Assembly: GCF_963678635.1 (NCBI RefSeq)
Contig: NC_087063.1
Coordinates: 50,231,220-50,295,219, forward strand
Reading direction: 5' to 3'
Length of the DNA: 64,000 bases
Source of the DNA: Symsagittifera roscoffensis
Lineage: Eukaryota > Xenacoelomorpha > Acoela > Convolutidae
In this document: positions 53,730 through 63,487 of the stretch, piece by piece
How positions within the stretch are numbered: position 1 is the first letter of the stretch
Layout of the letters: each line of letters starts with the position of its first letter
Position numbers and translations under genes: made by a program
The notes under the pieces: model-generated
Told to the model about the DNA's origin: nothing
The model's input: the letters and a program-made list of their open reading frames with translations, nothing else
Databases searched by the model: none

Positions 53730-54247
53730 TCAGTCTTTTGGTCCCCAGCCAGGAAACTCCACATTTTTCTCTCGGTTGCTCCTAGAGGCTGTTGTCATCA
53801 AGTTGTAGATAATGTTGAGGTCACGCAAATTACAATCTGATTTCAGTTCCCTTTGTATATCCTGCCTCGCTCGTAGTACCGAATCAGCATTTTGACTTGG
53901 GCACCATGATGTTTTCATTAACTCGCGCACCATCATCAGGCTAGTTCTCAGTATCTCGTCTGAGAAACCCAATCCAAATTCCAATTGGTTATCAGATTTC
54001 GGCGTGGAAGGGGAAGTCCTTCCAATACAAGTCCCAATTCATTTTGTTAACTGGCATCGTTCATTTTCGTTGAAATTCTTGACGACCAAAATCTCAGCAA
54101 CACCGCTTGTTCGTAATCGAAGTGACAATCACGTATGTCCTCATTGATGAAAGGATTATATGCCATTCCAACAAATCCCGACACATAATGGTATGACTTC
54201 TTTCTGATCGGTCCACAGTATTCACTGGACTTCAGCAGTGTCCCCAT
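53730..54247 (-). pseudogene. Element 2 accessory module: AYNPF segment
   Basis: Two frames. 54047-54247 has YVSGFVGMAYNPFIN and a helix (EQAVLLRFWSSRI) matching element 1 near 27690 (YVSDVMGIAYNPFLN, ELLKFWTEKI). 53730-53984 has LRDLNIIYNLMTT matching LGTLDVIHKLVLP. The last shared block of the module. It ends with a stop after PGWGPKD, without the Cys cluster seen in element 1. Confidence 0.7.
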
Positions 54248-54279
54248 TGATTCTTTCGTGAGCCTCTTTTTCGAGAATC

Positions 54280-55017
54280 CTAGATTTCATCGATCTTCTT
54301 CACTGCTTCTAGTTCTACGGATTCTTGAATGTTCACCCGCATTGGCTTGCTTTGATGCATGTCCAAAAGCGCTTGTAAGAGCAAGGTCTTTGCTAGCTCA
54401 CTGCCCTTTCTCAGCATTTTTGCGGAAGTATTCCGCGCTCGTACCAATATTTGTTCCAATATGAACCGAATGAAACAGAGAGCGTCTCTCCGTTTCGCAC
54501 AAGCTACTGCCGCTCCTTCATTGATCATAAGATCTCTCAGACTCGTCATTAAGAGCAAGTTCTCTTCTTTCGATCTCTTACTCTCTTCCGAGTCATACTC
54601 TCCCTTCGCCAATCCCGTCATACACCAAGCGAATCAGAGTTGCAGCTCAGTTCTGACGTACGATACCGCTGCTAGAGCATGTATCTTCGGAGTAGTTTGC
54701 ATTTCTTCTTCAAAGTGACGTAGTATTACCGCTCTCCTTGATAAGCTCACCAAATGATTTACTGTTTTCACTTGCATTTCGGAAGAGACTAACGTCCCAT
54801 ACGCCTCTTGCTTCATCAATATGCCCTGTATCATTTCCTCCAGGTAACATTCCATGGCACCGTTTTTTTCTAAAGCGATCAGTTGCCCTCTGGCTGAATT
54901 TTTGTAGTCCATGTATCCACCGGCGGGTTCGTCAATCGAGACGGTATCCGATACTGTCAATTGATTGTTTTCCACTGGGGTTAGCTGTCCTATGACACTT
55001 CCTTTTCCGTTATTCAT
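54280..55017 (-). pseudogene. Element 2 accessory module: helical segments
   Basis: 54280-54621 (ALCFIRFILEQILVRARNTS) aligns with ATCFLRWIMSVMTNSTVQA of element 1. 54634-55017 aligns with the first 100 residues of the same element 1 frame (LEEMIQGILMKQEAYG against LRDYFEEAMITPSSA). One stop or indel near 54625 divides the two. Function unknown. Confidence 0.65.
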
Positions 55018-55659
55018 GCAGATTGTCTAAAATCTCGTAGGGGACTTTCACCACATTGGCTGAGTTGTTCTATTTCTAAGGTAGCCGCAGTCAAAAAGCG
55101 GTCACTCTTTTTGGTCTTATAACTGGCTGGTCTTAATCCTGCCGTGAGGATGGGTGGCATCATCTTTACGTCGGTCATGGTTCTGGACGTGCCAAGCAAT
55201 CTGTTATCACCTTGCCCCATATCCATGACATCTTCGACACGCTTTCGTATGGCTGAGTTGACAACCTTTGCTGAAACTTTCGTCTTCCCACTTTCGTCTT
55301 CCCAGTTTATCTTAACGTCGCTTTGCTGCCCAGTTTCATCTTCATATCGTTGATCTTATCAATCACCATTTTCGATCGCATCGTTCCCTTTTCTGTTGCG
55401 TCGCCTTGATTGAAGAGATATTTTCACTTTCATCAGTGGCCAAATCAATGAACAATTCGCTCATTCTCGCTTCACATTCGTCCAATTGATCGAGAATCTG
55501 TCGCATCAGCGGTCTGTTGAGACCTGTTTTCAACATCGACTGGGTCCCGTAGCTTTGCAATACTGTCCAGACCTCTTCCATGAAAGCTACTCTGTCCATA
55601 TTACAGCCTGTTCTGTTTTCATGATCCCTGTGGTGAACTTCCCACTCTTCTTCTGGCAA
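55014..55659 (-). pseudogene. Element 2 accessory module: PPILTAG and FMEEVW segments
   Basis: 55014-55226 has PPILTAGLRPASYKT and a helix matching 28456-28842 of element 1. 55363-55659 has FMEEVWTVLQSYGTQ and LDECEARMSELF matching 28955-29566. Between them (55227-55362) frames are broken. From about 55105 leftward coordinates upward, this part is repeated almost identically in element 3 (61909 onward). Confidence 0.65.
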
Positions 55660-55966
55660 GGTTCCTAAGAAAGGTACTCGGGCTGCGCCCCTCTATTCTT
55701 CTCCTACGCGGGTATTCCATTAAGAGTTTCATTGCAGTGGCTTCAAACTTGCCAGGAGAGCTGCTCTCCGGCAAGTCACGGCTTAGGTTCATAAAGGTTG
55801 AGGGAGGTTCCAGCGTGGAAGTTTCATCCTCCGGTGCTTCAGTTGTCCCTGCCAACGTTTCTGTCTCAACTTCATAATCGTCCAAGAAAATAACGTCCAG
55901 TCTCGATACACCAACTGTTGAGACTTTGTCGTCGTCCTTTCCCGCTTGGTCGTGATTCTGTTTCAT
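55619..55966 (-). pseudogene. Element 2 accessory module: acidic linker
   Basis: About 115 residues, acidic first (DVIFLDDYEVETETLAG) then strongly basic (EYPRRRRIEGRSPSTFL). It is the counterpart of the acidic N-terminal half of 28955-29566 in element 1, though little identity is left. The close copy in element 3 differs at a few residues (for example TEAPEDE against TVASEDG), with no gap. Confidence 0.55.
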
Positions 55967-56070
55967 CAGTTCTTCTGGTTGACAATCATTGTTTCGTTTG
56001 GAAACATCGTCACGACTAGCCTAGCAGCTGACTTGTCTTCTTTTTCGCCTGGTTTAATTTTGACTGCCTC

Positions 56071-56556
56071 TCAGCCGAATGGTGCCAGAGAAGTCCTAGT
56101 CAGCAGTTTCCCACTTATGGATAATTCTGGTTTCGCACTCATCACAATCAATGCGGCGTCTTGCAAGTCCGCCTTGCCTCTCATGATAGTTGGCGCCCGG
56201 TACAACTTGGCCCATTCTTCCTCGAATCTTCCTGGTTTTGAACTGACCGCATTGCTCATCCTTCTCCTCGTCGACTCATCCGCATATGCAAACTGCATGT
56301 TTTGCAGCACGGCAGCTTTTCTGCCCACGAAGCACGGGTCCATTGATTCGGAGAACTTTGTCATTCCGCTTTCATTGGTTTCGAAGGCTCTCAACATAGG
56401 AGTGTGCACTACGGAGTCTGCTCCGAGCAACAACCTGCGAGTTAAAGGACAATCAGATATTTCTTCTGGCAGCCTTTTATAGTCACCCCAATCTTCAGTT
56501 ATTTTCTCACTTTCTGGAATGGAACTATTAGACGTGGAATTATAAATATTTGGCAA
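56071..56556 (-). pseudogene. Element 2 accessory module: DPCFVG segment
   Basis: About 160 residues. TRRLLLGADSVVHTPML and SMDPCFVGRKAAVLQ match element 1 at 29881-30462. A downstream region (AYADESTRRRMSNAV, APTIMRGKADLQ, VMSAKPELSISGKLL) has no clear counterpart there. The element 3 copy (62878-63363) keeps the frame open with scattered replacements. Confidence 0.68.
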
Positions 56557-56739
56557 TTTGTTTTGTCATAGGGTCTCAAATTTCAGAGTTTTAGGAACAC
56601 TTCGATATGCCCTCTATCCACTTCGACCATTAGGTCACGGAAGTGATTATTGAAGTTGACTGCTGTCATATCTGGCTCTGCTTTTTTCGGCATAAGCCTC
56701 CTGCATAACGTCACACTTCTTCTTCTTTTTCTATCGTTT

Positions 56740-57231
56740 TTAGTCTTCTCCTCTGCCAAGGCGATTCTGTTGTAGGAGGCATTGGATCAGATTGTATCTT
56801 TGATCTCGTTTTTTAGTCGAAGAGTCAGTGGACCGTTTCAAGTCGAACTTCCTCACATTCTTTCTCATCTGCTCGGGGTAGCTGGTTAAACTTATCAATC
56901 CTCTCAACTTTCCATGCGTGATCGCAATTATTGTCAGGAGTCCATCCAGTCGGAGGTTCTGTATTCCTTCAGTGAGCAGCACTGCTGGTCCTTTCACAAA
57001 ATTTTCTGCTCCAAATGTTACAATTAGTCCTAAGATCACGACGATAGATAATTCCGTAACTGGATTGAAGAATTCCTTTATCAGAAAGCGAGAGAGCCCC
57101 GGGTAGTCTTTCGCCAGGAAGGACGAGGTCCATCCTACTCCTAACCCTTCTAGCATAATATCCGTCCTCTTGAAACCTTCTTCTCCTCTCACATTCGGTG
57201 TCCAGAATGCCTCGAGTGCTGTCTGGCACAT
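56740..57231 (-). pseudogene. Element 2 accessory module: hydrophobic segment with LRLDG block
   Basis: About 160 residues. A strongly hydrophobic stretch (SIVVILGLIVTFGAENF) could be a membrane helix or a buried beta sheet. It is followed by GPAVLLTEGIQNLRLDG and TIIAITHGKLRG, matching 30696-30941 of element 1. A basic tail (RKFDLKRSTDSSTKKRD) follows. Element 3 has the same frame open over a longer stretch (63488-63997), with Glu and Lys added at the end. Confidence 0.68.
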
Positions 57232-57234
57232 CCT

Positions 57235-57669
57235 TTATATGAATTCTGTCGACTTCTCTTCCGCGTTCTCCGCTGTATTCAATTCTTTCATTAGGTAGGC
57301 AAGAATCTTCGTGATCGACGCTGGGCCTCGCTCGAAGGCGTCCATGCACATTGCTGCTTTTCGAGGAGTCAAATGCAGCCACTTGTTAGCCTTTGGCTTT
57401 GTTCGAAAAACCATAGCTTCCAAGTGAGATTTTGTGTCTTTGGCGTTCTGCCTTTTTTCTCATTCTTCCTTGATCTCCATTCCTCTAAACCACAGATCAT
57501 TAGACATTCCCACTATCACTCGGTAATCATTGTCGATTCTTGGCTTCAAATTGAGCGGTCTGCTCAAATTGGACAGTTCCAATCGCAAAACTTCATCCAA
57601 CAACAGCATGTGTAGCGTATGATCCTTGAAACCTCTCATACTCTCATAGCGTTTGAGATATCCGACCAT
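57235..57669 (-). pseudogene. Element 2 accessory module: LDEVL and LWFRGM segment
   Basis: 57460-57669 has LLDEVLRLELSNLSRPL and LWFRGMEI, matching element 1 at 31109-31618. 57235-57423 has LEAMVFRTKPKANKW, matching LESMVYRVTQERGRW. A stop or shift near 57440 separates them. The module's best evidence for common descent, because two motifs keep order and spacing. Confidence 0.7.
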
Positions 57670-57744
57670 ACTGCAGACAATTTTGGCCGAAGTGGCCTCA
57701 GATTCTCCGCCTCCACTTCGCGATTTGAAGCAGATATGATAACA

Positions 57745-58228
57745 TCATAATTCCGCAATTAGAGTAGCGCTATCAATGCATACACAACTTTTAGTCCATC
57801 CGGAAGTGCATATCCCGGAGACAACACGAACAATGGTTTTGGAGTTATCTTCTGGATCCGCCTTCTTTAACACGTCCATGACTTCCCGCATGGACTCCAG
57901 ATAGTCTTTAAACTGCTGGCCAAACCGCACCTTCCCCCGTTGTAGGCTCTCTGAGTCTGCCCAGGAGACCTCCACTATGCAGTTGATCATTAATGCCAGC
58001 GAACACGATTGTGATCGGATTCATCTTGGTTTGTCGTTGAACACATATTGCCATTGATAGGGATTGCATCCAATCCAGGTCGGTTCCCGCCATTATTATT
58101 ACCTCGGGCCAAAACAAAGACTTAGAGGTATGCACGAAGTCCGAGCTCGCATTCACCAATATTTTTGCTTTCCTCATTTCCGCTTTGTCATACGCTGCGA
58201 AGATTGTCTCGTCTATTCGAAATTTCAA
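57745..58228 (-). pseudogene. Element 2 accessory module: GxND-containing domain
   Basis: 57908-58228 has SSDFVHTSKSLFWPE, then VIIMAGTD, then IVFAGINDQLHSGGLLGRL. Here the FWPE strand and the GIND strand lie in one frame, whereas element 1 has a triplication between them. 57745-57990 continues with a helix (YLESMREVMDVLKKA) and CVCIDSATLIAEL in another frame. Possibly a second SGNH-type or Rossmann-like domain; the catalytic Ser is not evident. Confidence 0.65.
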
Positions 58229-58279
58229 TTTACCGTATCTTTCAGCATCACTTCCTTGAGTTACTGTCTTCGGACAGGC

Positions 58280-58902
58280 TTATTCTTTCACATGAGCCGG
58301 GGGTGCTCGCACTTGCTTAAACATCTTCACTTGTTGCTCCGTCGGTTCTCTAGAGGTCAAAAATCTCCCTGGCCTCTCTTCTCTGTTCTGCTCACTATGA
58401 TTCATTCTTACACCCTGCGGGACCCATGGTGTTACTTGAAGGCAGACCCTCAAGTTCAGCAAACCGTAACTTCTATCAGGACGTCGCTCCTCCCTGCTTG
58501 TACTCGTCGGCGTCTCTGATCTGGAGGTGCCTGAGGTCGTTTCCACCGCTTGATTAACTGGTCCCAACCTTCTTCGGGGGTGAAGGGTTCTTCTCACTGG
58601 TGCCTCGCTTAGTCGATCCAATACATCTGACCTCGCTCGAGCTCTGATGCACCTGTGGCACGTCTGTGACTGATCCCAAGCGTGTCTCCAGATTAGGAGG
58701 CACAAACGTCAAAATTGTCGGTACGTTCTTCTGTTCTGAGTACTCTCGTGTCAAAAAGTTCAACTTCCAACTCGTCCAATCGCTCCTTGAAGACACGTTT
58801 TATCGAGCCTTGTCCTTCTATAATGTCAAAGCGTATCCTATCACTAGTAAATCTGGCCTGGTTCAGAGCCCTCAGTTCTTGTTCCAAATCCATCAGTATC
58901 AT
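58280..58902 (-). pseudogene. Element 2 accessory module: linker and helix after the SGNH-like domain
   Basis: 58693-58902 has KRVFKERLDELEVELFDTRV, matching NDVFQRHINELEADLLETV of element 1 just after its SGNH domain. 58280-58705 is Arg/Ser/Pro-rich (SGTSRSETPTSTSREERRP) and probably disordered, in overlapping frames. No known domain. Confidence 0.55.
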
Positions 58903-59400
58903 TCACCCAGCATTGCAATTTGCCAGATTTTGCACGGTGCCGTTGCATCTAGCGACTCTTTCCTTGTGTCTTCTTACTGTGGACGATTTTGTTCTCATGC
59001 TTATCGGTATGGTGCAAAAGGTCAGTACCGCGCACTGAAGTTTTGCCAGACTGGGGTAAACAGGCACACCAGCCTTGACTCCCATTGAGCTTCTTCTGCA
59101 TCCGAGCTCTTGGACACGTTACTTGTGCCTATAAGAATCATTATGACCCCAATTTTCCCGGGTTCATCAGTTCCACCATCCGATGCAATTGGGCTAATGT
59201 GGCGCCTCCGAACGCCATCGCCATAGTGATCCATGAGGTCTTCAGGTTTCGCAAAACTCTCACTAGAATATCGCCCAAAATCAAATGCGACGTTCCAAGA
59301 TGCGGTTGTTGCAGGTTTTTTGTTGGACTCTACGTGAAACATGCTCGCTTATCCGTCTCCGAGACTCCTGTGAAGCTGTTTCTAATTTGATTGTTTTTCT
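58903..59400 (-). pseudogene. Element 2 accessory module: SGNH-like domain
   Basis: A block-I-like LGDILVRVL (about 59270) has Ile where element 1 and the family have the nucleophile Ser. Block II is AFGGATLAQLHRMVELM. After a one-base shift, block III is MILIGTSNVSKS (G-x-x-N), and a further frame has TFCTIPISM, matching TVCTIPYNM of element 1. The block-V His region is not conserved. So the domain kept its fold signature while losing the catalytic Ser, unless a sequencing or alignment slip hides it. Confidence 0.62.
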
Positions 59401-59620
59401 GTATATCAATTTTCTTCAAGGACATTTCTCTTATCTTCTTGTTGGAGGTTCTTGAGGTTTTCACCGATTTCGTCACGGTAGCAGCTTCTGTTTTCTTCAT
59501 TACTTCTGAGGAGAGCTCCACTCTGCCAGTATAATCGATTGTTCCATAGAGTGCAGTCACCCCGGAACCTGGCACACTCCTGTTGGCAACGAGTCGGCCA
59601 GAAGAGAGGGTACATAACAT
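59330..59620 (-). pseudogene. Element 2: first frame after the leader
   Basis: About 96 residues, Thr- and Lys-rich, without recognisable domain. Two TTG-start frames overlap here, so the true start is unclear. It takes the place of the coiled-coil N-terminus of the accessory region in element 1, but no similarity is visible. Confidence 0.4.
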
Positions 59621-60101
59621 ACAAACGATTTACCTTATCTTTCTATGACAAATGACCTGAATCAATCTGATACAACAACAAATAGGAAAGTCGAATCACG
59701 TCCCATCCGGAAAGAATTTATAAAATGTCATTTTATGTTTTCTTTTTACTGTTTTTGACCTTTTTGTGTCTTTACTGTTTTTTGTACATGTCTGTTTTCA
59801 AATAGAACTTGTTTTTGGTTTTTTCTTGGTTATACGCTATTTTTGTTTGGTTTTACGATTTCTCTTCAATTTTTTTTGGTCCCAAGACCTCGAATTAAAC
59901 GGGCTCATGACTTCCCACTTAACCCCTCAAACCCTGGAATTTTAACTGGGTTAAAAAGATTAATTGTACCTGGTGGAGGGTCCGCAGCTTCTGCCCATTA
60001 TAAAGCAGGGCATTAAGTTATCTAATTCAGGTATACGCCCAGAGCGAAGGGTTCGTCACTGAAACTTTTGCTGATTGTGATGATCGTTTGCCTTTAACAG
60101 G
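59621..60101 (-). other. Leader of element 2
   Basis: About 480 bp without a sustained frame, pyrimidine-rich on the plus strand at 59730-59880. AGATAAG/GTAAATCG near 59630 (minus) would make a reasonable splice donor, but this is weak. Confidence 0.5.
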
Positions 60102-60117
60102 ACGACCCAGGGCGCCA
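60102..60117 (-). other. Primer binding site of element 2
   Basis: Minus strand TGGCGCCCTGGGTCGT lies 12 nt after the LTR end (GTTACA). It matches the PBS of element 1 and of the leader at 61673 in TGGCGC and CCTGGGT. Confidence 0.7.
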
Positions 60118-60129
60118 CAAAAGCGTATA

Positions 60130-61661
60130 TGTAACTTTCGCTCAGACCCAACCTATTGACGGAGCTTAGGAAAAGTCCCTATTGACGACTGGCTGACGTC
60201 ATTTACCTGAAACACACTCGTGTTTAACCGTCTTGACCTAACAATTTGTTTTCTGGTCTGTTTAAAAGCTAATTTTTATTACCGTTTTTGGGCCATCAAC
60301 CAAACGACTTTTGATCAGCTTTCGTTTGCATGCAAAAATATCCACAAGGCTAGGTCTGGGATCCTGAGATAACGTGGTTACTTTTGAAAACAGGGTAGAA
60401 AACCACAATTGGATATAGTTTTAGTGACAGTTATTTACTACATCCCTTAGAGATCGATTGACTCTTTACTCGAATCTAAATGATCATGCTCTAAAACAAC
60501 AAATCAATTTCGGAATAAATTAAACGCGTTCAGGGCATCACAGCAGCTAAACTATCGTTAATGTTTGTGAAAAGTCTCTGGGCGCTGGGCCTCCAATTCA
60601 TACCTCTTCCAGAGATACCGTTGTTATTTCCCAATTTCTGATGAACGAGAGGATTCGGATCCATCCCAACGTCCCACTGGACCTTTTTTTCCCACTGTCT
60701 CTTCCTGATAAGCACCTTATCGTATCCTCTTGTTGCGGTAGTACGCTTCGTTCTTCTGCTAGTTTTCTCTCTCATTTTCCGACTATTTTATGTCTTGCAA
60801 TCGGCTTTTTTTTTCTGTGTTTTTTAAGTCAAAATCGCCGGTTTTTTTTCTCAGAAATGTTCCAGTCCGAATCAAAATTTTGAAAGATTCGACTGTTATT
60901 TTTTCAGCATAATCATTTGTGCACCATATTCGAGTTAATTGAGCCCTAATCTTTCACTGTCAGCAATCTGATTTTCACAGTCTTCTTACTTTTCAGGTCT
61001 GCTTGGAGATAGAGGCACCAGGTTGGTCTTGATAGCTTCCAAGCTTCCAGAATACGCCTAGGTTCGAACCCAAAACGCTTTCTCCCCTTCCGAGTCGCAA
61101 TTTTTTTTCAGACTAAAGGACGCAAGTTTATGGATGGTGCACAAAAAAACTAGGAGTTCAAGACCATGCCGAACTCTAACTCTACCCTACCAGCGGAGTA
61201 TTTATCCACAACAAAAAAAGCATGAAGTCAACAATTACCTTTTGATCATTTTGCCATTCCCTGGATTGGCAGAATCGAAAACGCTAAAGCAAACAAAAAA
61301 AGACCGGTGCCCAAAAACTGTTTGAGACATTTTAGCTAATGTAATGCCCTAAACGATTTGATTAACTCCAATATTGTTTGGTATGAGTTTCTAGCCCTGT
61401 TTTTAATAGTAATCAGGTAATCTGGGGATCCAAGACCCAGTTATGTGGTTATTTTTGCGTATAAACGAAAGCTGATTAAAAGTTGTTCGGCTGATGGCTT
61501 AAAAATGGTAAATTTTAATTAAACAATTAACAGACGAGGAAAAAACTGGCTAGGTCTAGACGGTTAAAAACGAGTAGATATAAAATAACTGACGTCAACC
61601 AGTCGTCAATAGGTAAATTTCTTACGCTCCGTCACTGTGTAATGTTTGGGCGAATGTTATG
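60130..61661. mobile_element. Inverted pair of family-B LTRs (5' LTR of element 2 and of a facing element)
   Basis: 60130-60440 (TGTAACTTTCGCTCAGACC to GAAAACAGGG) matches the reverse complement of 61350-61661 for about 300 bp. Outside both ends a PBS follows (60117 leftward and 61673 rightward), so these are two 5' LTRs placed back to back, U3 towards U3. The central 0.9 kb is shorter than two LTR remainders, so part was lost. Confidence 0.75.
61005..61085 (+). repeat. tRNA-like sequence inside the LTR pair
   Basis: CCTAGGTTCGAACCC has a perfect B-box core (GGTTCGAACC), and GATAGAGGCACCAGGTTGG upstream is a poor A box. No full cloverleaf is evident. Probably a SINE or tRNA fragment. Confidence 0.35.
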
Positions 61662-61908
61662 TAGACGTTTTATGGCGCTCCTGGGTGGGCCTGTTAAAGG
61701 CAATATACCATCACGATCAGCAAACGTTTCAGCGCGAACCCTTTGCTACAAACGTATGCCCGAGTTAGAGGCTTTATTATCCTGCATCGTACTAGACGGA
61801 AGGTTCGGACCCTCGACTAGTATGATTTAGCTTTTGAATCTCGTTAGGACCAAAAATTCCCGGGGTCGGCGGGTTAAGCAGGAAGGTACCCTCCCTCGAG
61901 TGTTGTTT
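61662..61908 (+). other. PBS and leader fragment of a plus-strand family-B element
   Basis: TGGCGCTCCTGGGTGGGC at 61673-61690 is a PBS. The following GCCTGTTAAAGGCAA and CACGATCAGCAAACGTTTCA match the element 2 leader read on the opposite strand (60050-60101). At about 61909 the sequence switches to minus-strand accessory coding sequence, so a rearrangement break lies there. Confidence 0.7.
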
Positions 61909-62773
61909 GAGTTCTTTTTGGTCTTATAACTGGCTGATCTTAATCCTGCCGTGAGGATGGGTGGCATCATCTTTACGTCGGTCATCGTTCTGGACGTGCC
62001 AGGCAATCTGTCATCACCTTGCCCCATATCCATGACATCTTCGACCCGCTTTCGTATGGCTGAGTTGACAACCTTTGCTGAAACTTTCGTCTTCCCACTT
62101 TCGTCTTCCCAGTTTTTCTTAACGTCGCTTTGCTGTCCAGTTTCATCTTCATATCGTTGATCTTATCAATCACCATTTTCGATCGCATCGTTCCCTTTTC
62201 TGTTGCGTCGCCTTGATTGAAGAGATATTTTCACTTTCATCAGTGGCCGAATCAATGAACAATTCGCTCATTCTCCCTTCACATTCGTCCAATTGATCGA
62301 GAATCTGTCGCATCAGTGGTTTGTTGAGACCTGTTTTCAACATTGACTGTGTCCCGTAGCTTTGCAATACTGTCCAGACCTCTTCCATGAAAGCTACTCT
62401 GTCCATATTACAGCCTGTTCTGTTTTCATGATCCCTGTGGTGAACTTCCCACTCTTCTTCTGGCAAGGTTCCTAAGAAAGGTACTCGGGCTGCGCCCCTC
62501 TATTCTTCTCCTACGCGGGTATTCCATTAAGAGTTTCATTGCAGTGGCTTCAAACTTGCCAGGAGAGCTGCTCTCGGGTAAGTCACGGCTTAGGTTCATA
62601 AAGGTTGAGGGAGGTTGCAGCGTGGAAGTTCCATCCTCCGATGCTACAGTTGTCCCTGCCAACGTTTCTGTCTCAACTTCATAATCGTCCAAGAAAATAA
62701 CATCTAGTCTCGATACACCAACTGTTGAGACTCTGTCGTCGTCTTTTCCCGCTTGGTCGTGATCCTGTTCCAT
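61909..62773 (-). pseudogene. Element 3 accessory module: copy of 55100-55966
   Basis: Near-identical to element 2 with an offset of about 6807 bp. It includes PPILTAGLRSASYKT, FMEEVWTVLQSYGTQ and the acidic-basic linker. Both copies share the same frame breaks, so they descend from an already broken source or were copied from each other. The left break lies at the TTTTTGGTCTTATAACTGG word shared by both. Confidence 0.75.
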
Positions 62774-62877
62774 CAGTTCTTCTGGTTGACAATCATTGTT
62801 TCGTCTGGAAACATCGTCACGACTAGCCTAGCAGCTGACTTGTCTTCTTTTTCGCCTTGTTTAATTTTGACTTCCTC

Positions 62878-63363
62878 TCAGCCGAATGGTGCCAGAGAAG
62901 TCCTAGTCAGCAGTTCCCCACTTATGGATAATTCTGGTTTCGCACTCATTACAATCAATGTCGCGTCTTGCAAGTCCGCCTTGCTTCTCATGATAGTTGG
63001 TGCCCGGTACAACTTGGCACATTCTTCCTCGAATCTTCCTGATTTTGGATTGGCCGCATTGCTCATCATTCTCCTCGTCGACTCATCCGCATATGCAAAC
63101 TGCATGTTTTGCAGCACGGCAGCTTTTCTGCCCACAAAGCACGGGTCCATCGATTCGGAGATTTTTGTCATTCCGCTTTCATTGGTTTCGAAGGCTCTCA
63201 ACCTAGGAGTGTGCACTACGGAGTCTGCTCCGAGCAACAACCTGCGAGTTAAAGGACAATCAGGTATTTCTTCTGGCAGCCTTTTATAGTCACCCCAATC
63301 TTCAGTTTTTTTCTCACCTTCTGGTATGGAACTATTAGACGTGGAATTATGGTTATTTCGCAA
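62878..63363 (-). pseudogene. Element 3 accessory module: copy of 56071-56556
   Basis: Same length and frame as element 2, with scattered replacements (for example GEKKTEDWGDY for SEKITEDWGDY, and NAANPKSGRF for NAVSSKPGRF). The DPCFVGRKAAV motif is unchanged. Confidence 0.75.
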
Positions 63364-63487
63364 TTTGTTTTGTCATAGGGTCTCAAATTTCAGAGTTTTA
63401 GGAACACTTCGATATGCCCTCTATCCACTTCGACCATTCGGTCACGGAAGTGATCATTGAAGTTGACTGCTGTCATATCTGGCTCTG

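Larger units (their letters stand above)
52195..60900 (-). mobile_element. Element 2: LTR element carrying only the accessory module
   Basis: The 5' LTR is at about 60130-60900, the PBS at 60102-60117, the leader to 59621, then coding sequence for the accessory module to 53730, and the 3' LTR at 52195-53073. No gag, protease, RT or integrase motif occurs in any frame between the LTRs. Gene order matches the accessory region of element 1 from the SGNH-like domain to the AYNPF block. It would need enzymes from another element to move. The LTR boundary near 60900 is approximate. Confidence 0.7.
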
